From the IMG/VR virus record IMGVR_UViG_3300020473_000150, positions 1 through 21,238 of that record: a DNA stretch of 21,238 nucleotides; one strand, given 5' to 3'. The position numbers were made by a program, and so were the translations under genes. Shown one piece after another: positions 1 to 6,215 of the stretch. The notes beneath the pieces were generated by a model. It saw only the letters and a program-made list of their open reading frames with translations. It made no database searches and was not told the origin of the DNA. The stretch is from a virus. The stretch's first letter is position 1; every line of letters starts with the position of its first letter.

Positions 1-435
1 ATACGGTACATACTTAGGAGTAATCTTAGTTCTTCTGAGGTCGGATCCCACAACTGAACAACCCCTGGGTACGACAACGCCACCACGAGTTGAATTGAAT
101 TTATAAAGCTCGTTAGAGGGGGAAGTGAGGTCAAAGTTAGTATTCTCATTAAATGGTTGAATCTGGTTATAGTCTGCTATACCAGGTCTATTATCTACAA
201 CATACTCAGATGGGTAGAGATAGATACTGAATGCATCAAATTCATCATTACTTAAACCAACTCTATATGAAAATCTTGCTACTTCAAGGAAAGCACGTTG
301 TAACGTCTTAAATGGACGCAAAGCGGAGTTACCTCGGTTATCAAATGCATCCGATGCATCAAAGTCGTCGGGGTTAACGTATATAATACGTCCTGTCCTC
401 GACGTGATGATATTCTTAAGACGAGTAAGTGCCAT
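1..435 (-). CDS. Virion structural protein, N-terminal part (cut by window edge)
   Basis: This is an open frame of 145 codons from an ATG at 433-435 to the window edge without a stop; the C-terminus lies outside. The N-terminus begins MALTRLKNIITSRTGRIIYV and continues with a segment rich in Asp, Arg and Phe (NRGNSALRPFKTLQRA at about residues 48-63), which I associate with large cyanophage virion structural proteins. It may be a fibre or baseplate periphery protein with an N-terminal attachment domain. It is the third gene of a minus-strand structural cluster, 36 bases after the preceding gene. A Shine-Dalgarno-like AGGTAAGG lies upstream of the ATG, and a CTAAATA motif lies 23 bases upstream. 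The exact role is not known to me. Confidence 0.7.
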   Translation of the reverse strand, partial: MALTRLKNIITSRTGRIIYVNPDDFDASDAFDNRGNSALRPFKTLQRAFLEVARFSYRVGLSNDEFDAFSIYLYPSEYVVDNRPGIADYNQIQPFNENTNFDLTSPSNELYKFNSTRGGVVVPRGCSVVGSDLRRTKITPKYVPY

Positions 436-457
436 TTATCTTTTAAACCTTACCTAG

Positions 458-464
458 TATTTAG
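458..464 (-). promoter_or_regulatory. Candidate late promoter, CTAAATA
   Basis: The minus strand reads CTAAATA in the 36-base gap between two structural genes, ending 23 bases before the ATG at 435. It resembles the T4 late promoter TATAAATA, with C in place of A at the second position. The same heptamer sits 23-25 bases before two other starts in the window, at 10337-10343 and 17569-17575. Promoter function is inferred from this repetition and from the spacing. Confidence 0.45.
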
Positions 465-471
465 TAGTGGT

Positions 472-2658
472 TTAACCACCTGATTGTATCTTGGTCATGT
501 TGACTACTTCGTAGTCATCGGATGATGTCTCAAATCCATTTGCTTGGTAACTAAGGTCACCTGCTGAGGAATACACAAGTAGGTTCTGACCTGGACCTAC
601 AATGATTGAGCTATTCTTATCAGTTGTATTAGCAGAAATTGATTTACCATAGAAGATATAATCTTCATCATTATAAATTTCAGTCTGATCGGTATGGATA
701 CCTGTGCTAATTGTACTAACATCAATCGTTAAGTTAGCAGCACCTCCACCACCTAATTGAGCATCATTAATTGTTAAGGTATCTGATGCTGAATGACCAT
801 ATCCACCATTCAATAGTGTGACAGTCGCTGCACCTGATCCATCAACCACCACAGTAACTTTAGTAGTTGCTAGGTCTCCAGATCCACCTGATGAGTTAGG
901 TGATATGTTTTCATATGTACCTGCTGTCCTTGATCCGTCAGCACCACTAGGAGATCCTAATGACAATGCTTTACCTGTCCTAATAGTCGCTAATTGACGA
1001 TTACCATTATTCAATGTAGGTGAATCATAGAATGCATCATTATTAGCAAATGCCCCTGATCCTTCTCCTATAGTAACAAATAAATGACATGTTGCTGCAT
1101 CAAAGTCTTGGACATATCCAAAAGGTCCAACAGTAACACCATTTGCCTCAACAGTTTGGGTAGTATCAGATATAGTGAAAGTATCAGCAGCAGCTAATGT
1201 TTCCCCTTTAACATCATAGACGTATATGTCTGTGTAGGATGGGTTGTCATTGATACTGACTGAGAAACCAACACCAGTAGTAGTACCAGCAGGTGATCCA
1301 TCTGCATATACAAATAAACTTGCCTGTGTATCATCATTAACAATGATAGAACTATATGCTCCTGCCTGACCAGCAGTACCTACCTTACTAACTCCAGCAG
1401 TATATTCAGTACCTGTTCCATTAGTACCTTCAGCATCATCTGCTGAGAATTTCAAAGGATAGTTAGTATTACTAGAATCTGTCAAGTCATACTTATATGT
1501 CCTATTAACATCAAACGTGTTGATAGTTTTTACTATATGATCGGTTGCAGCAGCACCAGTTTCAGATATGATATACCGTGTTGTGATAACTGCTTGAGTA
1601 GAAGTATCGTAAGTAAGTGCTGAAGTAGCATTAGATGAAGATCCAGTTACAGTCTCACCTTCACTCCAATAGTTTAAGAGATATGTGCCGTTGTTAGTCA
1701 ATAGTGTTACGTTAACACCATCATTATGATCAACGTCAGCAGTACCATAACGTCCTCTTACAACAGTAAGATCGTTACCATTAACTTCACTAATCTGAGC
1801 TAATTCATTATCAATGATAATAATACCACCAGAGGTAAATCCTGTTGAGTTAGCAACCGTTAGAGTTGTGTCACCTGCAACATAAGTTGCACCCTCGGCA
1901 ATGGTTGTAACAGTAGCAGAAGCAGACCAAGCATTTGTTGCACTACCAGCAGGAATAGCTATTGCGGTTGTGCCTAGTGCACCTCTAGTGACTGTTAATT
2001 CATTCGTAGTGGTGTTTATACCAGACGCATTGATAGTAACTACCTCACCACCCAATAGTGTGGCAGCGTTAGTACCATGAGTGATATACATGCCATCAGC
2101 AAGACCAGTTGTCCTTGATATGCTGACTGAAGTTCCACCTGAAGCAACGTCAGTATATTCACCAAAAAGACCAGTGGTAGCATTAGTACCTCTGAATGTG
2201 GCAGTGTATCCCGAAACAGATCCAGTTAAGGTCTCTCCATTAGTGAAGGTACCTGCTTTACTATCAGGATCAATTGCTACGTTACTAATTGGTTTTACTT
2301 GTGTATAGTAAACAACTTCTGTGGTTGGTTTAAATACGTCTAAAATAGTAGCAGTAGCACCATTAGTAGTAGTAAATGTTGTACCTGGGATTGCATCTGA
2401 ATCTTGGAATCCAGGACTTAATGTAACCTTATACGCTGAAATAGGATTGCCTTTAGCAAACTTATATGCGGATGTATTTAATCCATCTAAATGCAACACT
2501 TGTTCATAATCACGAAGTGCTGCCCTATAAGAAGCACCACTACCAGATTGATTGCAAACTTGTAAAACTGTGCTTGCACTCTTGGTGATTGGTGTCCTAT
2601 AGAGAACTGTATTTGTAGTTGCCCCAGGCTTACTGGCGGCTAATCTTCCTGCTGTCAT
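472..2658 (-). CDS. Virion structural protein with repeated beta-rich modules
   Basis: The 728-residue product is very rich in Thr, Ser, Gly, Ala, Asn and Asp, with few Lys or Arg, a composition typical of secreted or virion beta-sheet proteins. Short modules recur. GETLTGS (about 141) and GETVTGS (about 334) are copies of one motif. VTRGALGTTA (about 223) and VVRGRYGTAD (about 299) are copies of another, each following an LTV strand. No enzymatic motif is visible. The ATG lies 1 base after the stop of the upstream fibre-like gene, so the two are probably co-transcribed from the late promoter at 4030-4037. It is probably a fibre or baseplate-associated structural protein, inferred from composition and context. 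No specific T4 counterpart is claimed. Confidence 0.7.
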   Translation of the reverse strand: MTAGRLAASKPGATTNTVLYRTPITKSASTVLQVCNQSGSGASYRAALRDYEQVLHLDGLNTSAYKFAKGNPISAYKVTLSPGFQDSDAIPGTTFTTTNGATATILDVFKPTTEVVYYTQVKPISNVAIDPDSKAGTFTNGETLTGSVSGYTATFRGTNATTGLFGEYTDVASGGTSVSISRTTGLADGMYITHGTNAATLLGGEVVTINASGINTTTNELTVTRGALGTTAIAIPAGSATNAWSASATVTTIAEGATYVAGDTTLTVANSTGFTSGGIIIIDNELAQISEVNGNDLTVVRGRYGTADVDHNDGVNVTLLTNNGTYLLNYWSEGETVTGSSSNATSALTYDTSTQAVITTRYIISETGAAATDHIVKTINTFDVNRTYKYDLTDSSNTNYPLKFSADDAEGTNGTGTEYTAGVSKVGTAGQAGAYSSIIVNDDTQASLFVYADGSPAGTTTGVGFSVSINDNPSYTDIYVYDVKGETLAAADTFTISDTTQTVEANGVTVGPFGYVQDFDAATCHLFVTIGEGSGAFANNDAFYDSPTLNNGNRQLATIRTGKALSLGSPSGADGSRTAGTYENISPNSSGGSGDLATTKVTVVVDGSGAATVTLLNGGYGHSASDTLTINDAQLGGGGAANLTIDVSTISTGIHTDQTEIYNDEDYIFYGKSISANTTDKNSSIIVGPGQNLLVYSSAGDLSYQANGFETSSDDYEVVNMTKIQSGG

Positions 2659-2659
2659 T

Positions 2660-4003
2660 TTACCATCCAGACATAAAGTGTTGTTGTATTCTTAATTGTC
2701 CTCCTAGGACAGGTGCTGCTAGTGCTCCACCGAAACTAATAGCAACATCACTAATGTTGTTAGTAGATAGCAGAGTTGCATCTGCATCGGGGAATTGTAT
2801 AGTAACTGCGGATTTGATGTTCTGAGCATCAATGGTTATATTACCATTGAGGTCATTAGGGTTATTTATCTTCATCAATTCCATAGTCTTGTTAACCAGA
2901 GTTTGAGTCTTCTTCTCTGTAACAAGTATATTGGAATCACTACCATTATTTAATGGTGCTGTAACCTCATTATCGGGGAAACTAAACACATAGTTTTGGT
3001 TATCCTCAATATTAGAAAGATCAAAAGTTACCTTACGACCTTCTCCATCATTAGGGTCAGTATCGCAGAATACTGCTCCTTTATATACCTTATTAGCTAT
3101 GGTCTGTGCTGATGCTTCACCAACTACCTTAATATTAAGGTCTGGCCATATAACAGTACGATCCTGAGTTAATTGTGATGAATCAAAGATTACATACTTG
3201 GTAGGGTTATTCTCATCATTAGATGGAGTATTAGAGAATGTAGGGTTAACTAAATTCTTGTTAAATATATTCTGCTCAGTAATATCATCAAGTAATGTAG
3301 ATTGTGTCTGTGATGCACCGAAATCAGGTAACCTGTAGGTATGTGAACCTGGTGCTTCCCAAGCATCACACTCAAACTTTGCTATCTTATCTGTGGCAGT
3401 AGATCCAGTAATTTGTAATTCTGAGTCTTTAATAAGAATAGTCTTATTAGTTAAAGTCTGGAAAGTATCATTAGCAACTATAGTAGTACTTGTAGAAGTA
3501 CCAATATTAGGTAAGTCAAAACGACGTGTACCTGACTGTGTAGAAATAGTATCTACGTTGAAATGTGCTCTCTTAGCAGGGTTTTGATCACCTGAAATAT
3601 AAAACTGTGTGTCAGTCTGTACGAAATCACCATTAAAAGTAACATATCCACTACCCTGTGGAGTAATTTCAATGTTAGATGTTGCAGATGCACTATCAAT
3701 CGCTCTAATGATTAGAGTTGATGATCCATCTGTATTTGCTCTTCTACTATTATAGAGAGATGCAGATCCGAAACTAAGTCCAATCTCATCAACTGATGAT
3801 TGGTAGATTCCAGTATCTCTGTCCAAGTCAAAAGCCAATCCTGGAGCTGTCGCTGATCCTGCACTAAGACCACGGAAAAGTTGATTAACTTTTGCCTTTC
3901 TATTAGGTATTAGTGGGTCAGAGATAACTATAGGCATTATGGCTTCGCCAGTTACCAAAGCATCTGAAATCGTTTCTAACTGGGATATCCGTTTAGTTGC
4001 CAC
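2660..4003 (-). CDS. Tail-fibre-like structural protein with about 60-residue repeats
   Basis: The product has 447 residues. Residues 53-78 contain the fibre-type motif AFDLDRDTGIY, a DTGIY element frequent in phage tail fibres. From about residue 160 onward a unit of about 60 residues repeats. Each carries a Pro-Asp/Asn strand (LPN 164, LPD 225, WPD 286, FPD 342, FPD 404); most then show a QTLTNKT-like element (182, degenerate at 244, AQTIANK at 299, QTLVNKT at 367). The repeated PD...QTLTNKT organisation is known from phage fibre shafts. This is the first gene of the three-gene structural unit, with a perfect TATAAATA late promoter 27 bases before its ATG. It is likely a trimeric fibre or whisker component; the receptor role is an inference. 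Confidence 0.7.
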   Translation of the reverse strand: MATKRISQLETISDALVTGEAIMPIVISDPLIPNRKAKVNQLFRGLSAGSATAPGLAFDLDRDTGIYQSSVDEIGLSFGSASLYNSRRANTDGSSTLIIRAIDSASATSNIEITPQGSGYVTFNGDFVQTDTQFYISGDQNPAKRAHFNVDTISTQSGTRRFDLPNIGTSTSTTIVANDTFQTLTNKTILIKDSELQITGSTATDKIAKFECDAWEAPGSHTYRLPDFGASQTQSTLLDDITEQNIFNKNLVNPTFSNTPSNDENNPTKYVIFDSSQLTQDRTVIWPDLNIKVVGEASAQTIANKVYKGAVFCDTDPNDGEGRKVTFDLSNIEDNQNYVFSFPDNEVTAPLNNGSDSNILVTEKKTQTLVNKTMELMKINNPNDLNGNITIDAQNIKSAVTIQFPDADATLLSTNNISDVAISFGGALAAPVLGGQLRIQQHFMSGW

Positions 4004-4029
4004 AGATTTTCAATGATTTCTTACAGTTT

Positions 4030-4037
4030 TATTTATA
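4030..4037 (-). promoter_or_regulatory. T4-type late promoter (TATAAATA)
   Basis: The minus strand reads TATAAATA exactly, the T4 late-promoter consensus recognised by the phage sigma gp55. Transcription would start about 6 bases downstream, giving a leader of about 20 bases before the ATG at 4003. It would drive the structural unit 4003 to 1. A second, divergent copy lies at 4126-4133. Confidence 0.8.
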
Positions 4038-4042
4038 ACACA

Positions 4043-4079
4043 TACGAGGTAAGCCTTTGACTATAGGTACTTACTCGTA
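4043..4079. repeat. Imperfect inverted repeat between divergent late promoters
   Basis: The left arm TACGAGGTAAG (4043-4053) and right arm CTTACTCGTA (4070-4079) pair over 10 bases with one bulged G, around a 16-base loop. It lies upstream of both late promoters, so it is not in either predicted transcript. No T-run follows it. It may be a protein-binding site or chance. Confidence 0.35.
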
Positions 4080-4125
4080 GGCAATAATTTTTGTTAACTT
4101 CAAGATATGTGTTAGCACACCAGGA

Positions 4126-4133
4126 TATAAATA
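4126..4133 (+). promoter_or_regulatory. T4-type late promoter (TATAAATA)
   Basis: A perfect TATAAATA on the plus strand. Start of transcription is expected near 4139, about 20 bases before the ATG at 4159 and its strong ribosome-binding site. It would serve the small plus-strand gene that ends at 4366. Confidence 0.75.
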
Positions 4134-4145
4134 GTGGTAGAATTA

Positions 4146-4167
4146 GAGGAGAGGCAAAATGAAGTGA
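4146..4167 (+). promoter_or_regulatory. Strong ribosome-binding site followed by a two-codon ORF (ATG AAG TGA)
   Basis: A purine-rich Shine-Dalgarno run, GAGGAGAGG (4146-4154), stands 4 bases before ATG at 4159, which is followed by AAG and then TGA (4165-4167). This is the best ribosome-binding site near the promoter at 4126, yet it initiates an ORF of only two codons. Skipping one base after AAG would enter the open frame of the small protein that ends at 4366. Confidence 0.5.
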
Positions 4168-4177
4168 AAACTTAACT

Positions 4178-4366
4178 TTGTTATTATCCCTTTTTTCAGA
4201 AACTATGCATAACCTTAGATCGTCAAATCAATTAGCTGAGTGGAAGCACTCTTCAGACCGTTGCTTAAACACACCACAAGATGAACTAATAGATGATTAT
4301 TTCTCTTGTCTTATTGAGAGTGACAGCTATGAGCAAGAAAGACTCTGTAGACAATTGCTCTGCTGA
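4178..4366 (+). CDS. Small acidic Cys-containing protein, unknown function; start unresolved
   Basis: The open frame begins at a TTG (4178), with the first in-frame ATG at 4205, and ends at TGA 4364-4366 (62 or 53 residues). The C-terminal half is acidic and has a Cys pattern (DDYFSCLIES, then ERLCRQLLC) that recalls small cyanophage proteins I cannot name. Neither TTG 4178 nor ATG 4205 has a good ribosome-binding site. The only strong one precedes ATG 4159 in another frame, which stops after two codons. A +1 shift at AAG-TGA would give a natural-looking N-terminus, MKENLTLLLSLFSETM. A one-base indel (pseudogene or sequencing error), a programmed +1 shift, or true initiation at 4205 all remain possible. 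It is the only plus-strand gene in the left half and is bounded by its own late promoter and terminator. Confidence 0.5.
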   Translation: MLLSLFSETMHNLRSSNQLAEWKHSSDRCLNTPQDELIDDYFSCLIESDSYEQERLCRQLLC

Positions 4367-4422
4367 CTCTGGAGTGTTTCAAACTTTTTCAATTCCCCCT
4401 AACGACTACCGTTGTACATAGC

Positions 4423-4448
4423 AATACCCCCGAAAGGGGGTATTTTAT
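4423..4448. terminator. Bidirectional rho-independent terminator with GAAA tetraloop
   Basis: Arms AATACCCCC (4423-4431) and GGGGGTATT (4436-4444) pair over 9 bp and close a GAAA loop, a stable GNRA tetraloop. A TTTTATT run follows on the plus strand. It lies between convergent units, the plus gene ending at 4366 and the minus operon ending at 4452, and probably stops both. Confidence 0.85.
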
Positions 4449-4451
4449 TGT

Positions 4452-4643
4452 TCAATAAAATCTTGGTTGTTGTACTTCTACATCAATAGTATCGAATAGT
4501 CTATTAAGTGATTTAGCAAACTGTCTGTATCCTGATCCAACATATAACTGTCCTAAAACTACTGATACAGTCGCAGCACCCCAGAAGAGATAATAGAATC
4601 TACTCTTCACCTGTGCTCTTCTCTTTTCTGTCTTTAGAGTCAT
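4452..4643 (-). CDS. Small single-span membrane protein, unknown function
   Basis: The 63-residue product has a basic N-terminus (TEKRRAQVKSR, about 5-15), then one hydrophobic segment (about residues 16-38, containing YLFWGAATVSVVLGQLYVG), then a mostly polar C-terminus. This predicts one transmembrane helix with the basic end inside the cell. It is the last gene of the talC operon, ends 4 bases from the terminator arm, and overlaps the preceding 45-codon gene by 44 bases in another frame. A weak Shine-Dalgarno (GAGA) precedes the ATG. Such small membrane proteins are common in cyanophages. Role unknown. Confidence 0.7.
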   Translation of the reverse strand: MTLKTEKRRAQVKSRFYYLFWGAATVSVVLGQLYVGSGYRQFAKSLNRLFDTIDVEVQQPRFY

Positions 4644-4737
4644 TTTCTCTCATATTTTTGATTATTCTATCATAATCTCTGGCACTGTCAAGTAGTGCCT
4701 TTTTCAAATCTTCGTAGTCCCATTCGATTTCATCCAT
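4600..4737 (-). CDS. Small charged protein (45 residues), hypothetical
   Basis: An ATG at 4735-4737 opens 45 codons ending at TAG (4600-4602). The protein begins MDEIEWDYEDLKKALLDSAR and continues with a charged helix and a Lys/Glu-rich tail. It fills the otherwise empty space between talC (stop at 4744) and the membrane protein gene, 6 bases after talC, and overlaps the next gene by 44 bases. The amphipathic helical pattern and tight operon packing support a real gene. No strong ribosome-binding site is visible, so coupling to talC translation is likely. Function unknown. Confidence 0.55.
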   Translation of the reverse strand: MDEIEWDYEDLKKALLDSARDYDRIIKNMRENDSKDRKEKSTGEE

Positions 4738-4743
4738 TAACAA

Positions 4744-5442
4744 TCACAGGGTATCAAGATCTTTACCATGTTTTGCTGTTGCGAATGGTGGTGGATTGAA
4801 TACGGACTTCTTACTATCTTGATAGTCTTTATCAAAGATCTCTAGTCCTTTATCTGTAAGGATATGTTTATACATTCCTTCAAATATCTTAGGTGGCATG
4901 GTTACTATGTTAGCACCATTCCAGAATGCTCTACTGACTTTATATACATCACGAATAGATGCAGCAAGAATCTGTGTCTTCTTAACTCCTTGCACCTTGT
5001 AGACTTCTGCTATTGATCGGATAACCTCCAACCCAGCAACGCTATTGTCGTCCAACCTCCCAATAAAAGGAGAGACGTACGTAGCACCTGCCTTTGCAGA
5101 TAGGATAGCCTGAGCAGCATTGAATATAAGCGTAACATTTACTCTAACTCCGTTATCTGATAATTGTTTACAAACTTTGAGTCCTTCAGGTGTGCATGGT
5201 ACCTTAATAGTGCATACCTCACCAAACTCAGCAGCAAGTCTCCTTGCTTCAAACTCCATGTCCTCTACAACTTCCATGCTAATGTCAGGGACACCAGCAA
5301 TCATCAACTCACGATAGACATCCAATGGATCTCTACCACTCTTCTTAATAAGAGATGGATTAGTTGTGATACCGTCAATCAATCCAGTCTCAAAGTGTTT
5401 GAGAATGGTTGGGACATCAGCAGTATCTAAAAAGATTTTCAT
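4744..5442 (-). CDS. talC: Transaldolase (TalC/FSA-type, short form)
   Basis: At 232 residues it matches the short TalC subfamily. It transfers a dihydroxyacetone unit between sugar phosphates in the non-oxidative pentose phosphate pathway through a Schiff base on Lys. Visible motifs are FLDTADV at the N-terminus (Asp6), GITTNPSL (24-31), the catalytic TIKVP with Lys80, NVTLIF (102-107), and SPFIGR (124-129). Phe127 in SPFIGR is the residue typical of true transaldolases, where fructose-6-phosphate aldolase has Tyr. Cyanophage TalC is an established auxiliary metabolic gene, thought to raise pentose phosphate flux and NADPH/ribose for phage DNA synthesis. The ATG overlaps the upstream stop (ATGA). 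It is fourth in the operon driven by the sigma-70-type promoter at 6186-6214, suggesting early expression. Confidence 0.95.
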   Translation of the reverse strand: MKIFLDTADVPTILKHFETGLIDGITTNPSLIKKSGRDPLDVYRELMIAGVPDISMEVVEDMEFEARRLAAEFGEVCTIKVPCTPEGLKVCKQLSDNGVRVNVTLIFNAAQAILSAKAGATYVSPFIGRLDDNSVAGLEVIRSIAEVYKVQGVKKTQILAASIRDVYKVSRAFWNGANIVTMPPKIFEGMYKHILTDKGLEIFDKDYQDSKKSVFNPPPFATAKHGKDLDTL

Positions 5443-5705
5443 TCAGGGACTTCCTCATAATTTTCAATAAATTCATCTACTGTAAACAGTAGTGGGTGAC
5501 ATTGCTCTGCTATCAGATAGTCAGACCATCTCATCATATCTTCCATAGAATATCCAGTGGCATCTGCTGCCTCTTGCTCAACATGCTCAACCTCTTGCAT
5601 TGCTTGAGGTAACTCCTCAAATGTAAAAGGTATGCCTTGGATGTACCACATATCAACTACTTTACCGTCAAGATAGCAATAACTGCGTGTGATACGTCCC
5701 TTCAT
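5439..5705 (-). CDS. Hypothetical acidic protein (88 residues)
   Basis: The 88-residue product is acidic, especially in the C-terminal two-thirds. It begins with a short beta-like part (MKGRITRSYCYLDGKVVD, which reads like a hairpin) and continues with helices containing EELPQAMQEVEHVEQEA and a C-terminal DEFIENYEEVPE. No transmembrane segment or catalytic motif was recognised. It is co-translated with its neighbours: it starts 1 base after the Phd-like gene and its stop overlaps the talC start (ATGA). Its place beside a Phd/YefM-like gene raises the idea of a partner protein, but it does not look like a Doc, YoeB or RelE toxin. Function unknown. Confidence 0.65.
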   Translation of the reverse strand: MKGRITRSYCYLDGKVVDMWYIQGIPFTFEELPQAMQEVEHVEQEAADATGYSMEDMMRWSDYLIAEQCHPLLFTVDEFIENYEEVPE

Positions 5706-5706
5706 G

Positions 5707-5964
5707 TCAGAATCCTTTGGTCATATCCCTCAAAGCACTGTCCACAAATGTTCGTGTTCCCACTGGATCTGGGACAAACTCATCGGGGTTTGGAATATTT
5801 AGCTCAGGTTCCTGTGGGTCTTGAGCAACCGATGCTACTGGTGAGATAATACAAACAATACCCTTATCAGTAGTAACCTTAAGAGTATGTCCTTTCTCTA
5901 CCAGATTCAATGAAAAAGGCAGGTTCTCTTGTAACTCTGCCTGTGTTAATTGAATAATATTCAT
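5707..5964 (-). CDS. Phd/YefM-type antitoxin-like protein
   Basis: The 85-residue product opens with a pattern close to the Phd/YefM fold: a strand (NIIQLTQAEL), a helix with Leu/Asn (QENLPFSLNLVEKG, 12-25), a beta strand (HTLKVTTDKG) and a final strand (IVCIISPV, 36-43). In Phd/YefM proteins this part is the DNA-binding dimer domain, and the C-terminus wraps the toxin. Here the C-terminal half is Pro- and Asp-rich (PELNIPNPDEFVPDPVGTR). No toxin gene of a known family is adjacent. It could be a decoy antitoxin against host toxins, an operon autorepressor, or only a distant look-alike. ATG overlaps the upstream stop (ATGA). Confidence 0.55.
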   Translation of the reverse strand: MNIIQLTQAELQENLPFSLNLVEKGHTLKVTTDKGIVCIISPVASVAQDPQEPELNIPNPDEFVPDPVGTRTFVDSALRDMTKGF

Positions 5965-6164
5965 AGGTATGTAATCATGTCCTCTGGGACAGTAGCTTTA
6001 AAATGCTGTAGTGTTTCAGTGAACCCATCCACTCCATCTTCACTGAACTCCCACGTCACTATCTCATCATATCCCTCATTATCCATGATCTTTACTTGTC
6101 TCTTCGATACATCAATCCAGATATGCTCTAGATATGTGTCTGCATCGCCTGTTATCTCTGCCAT
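5961..6164 (-). CDS. Hypothetical acidic protein (67 residues)
   Basis: The 67-residue acidic product alternates beta-like segments (IWIDVSKRQVKIMD, EIVTWEFSEDG) with a short helix (FTETLQHF). It is the first gene after the sigma-70-type promoter, about 15 bases from the predicted transcription start, so the leader is very short and shows no clear Shine-Dalgarno sequence. The stop overlaps the next start by ATGA. No family was recognised. Being promoter-proximal it should be among the most strongly transcribed genes of this operon. Confidence 0.65.
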   Translation of the reverse strand: MAEITGDADTYLEHIWIDVSKRQVKIMDNEGYDEIVTWEFSEDGVDGFTETLQHFKATVPEDMITYL

Positions 6165-6185
6165 GTTGGATGGGTCACTGGGTAT

Positions 6186-6214
6186 AGTATATATCAGGTG
6201 CTACCCCTTGTCAA
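6186..6214 (-). promoter_or_regulatory. Sigma-70-type (early-like) promoter of the talC operon
   Basis: The minus strand has a -35 box TTGACA (6214-6209), a 17-base spacer, and a -10 box TATACT (6191-6186): a perfect -35, optimal spacing and 5 of 6 in the -10. The predicted start is near 6179, about 15 bases before the first ATG at 6164. The -35 box begins 1 base after the gp5 stop codon. It should be read by host RNA polymerase with its housekeeping sigma, giving the operon early expression unlike the late genes around it. Confidence 0.85.
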
Positions 6215-6215
6215 G

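Noticed and set aside
433-440. GATAAATG before the structural gene start at 435 (a similar string occurs before 14305)
   Set aside because: The last base does not fit NATAAATA, and transcription would start inside the gene. The string arises from the ATG context.
2863-2870. GATAAATA on the minus strand
   Set aside because: Lies inside the fibre-like gene, 205 bases before the next start. The bases are explained by codons for Lys-Ile-Asn, so it is likely chance.
5796-5802. CTAAATA on the minus strand inside the Phd-like gene
   Set aside because: It is 91 bases from the next start, unlike the 23-25 base spacing of the other copies, and is within coding sequence.
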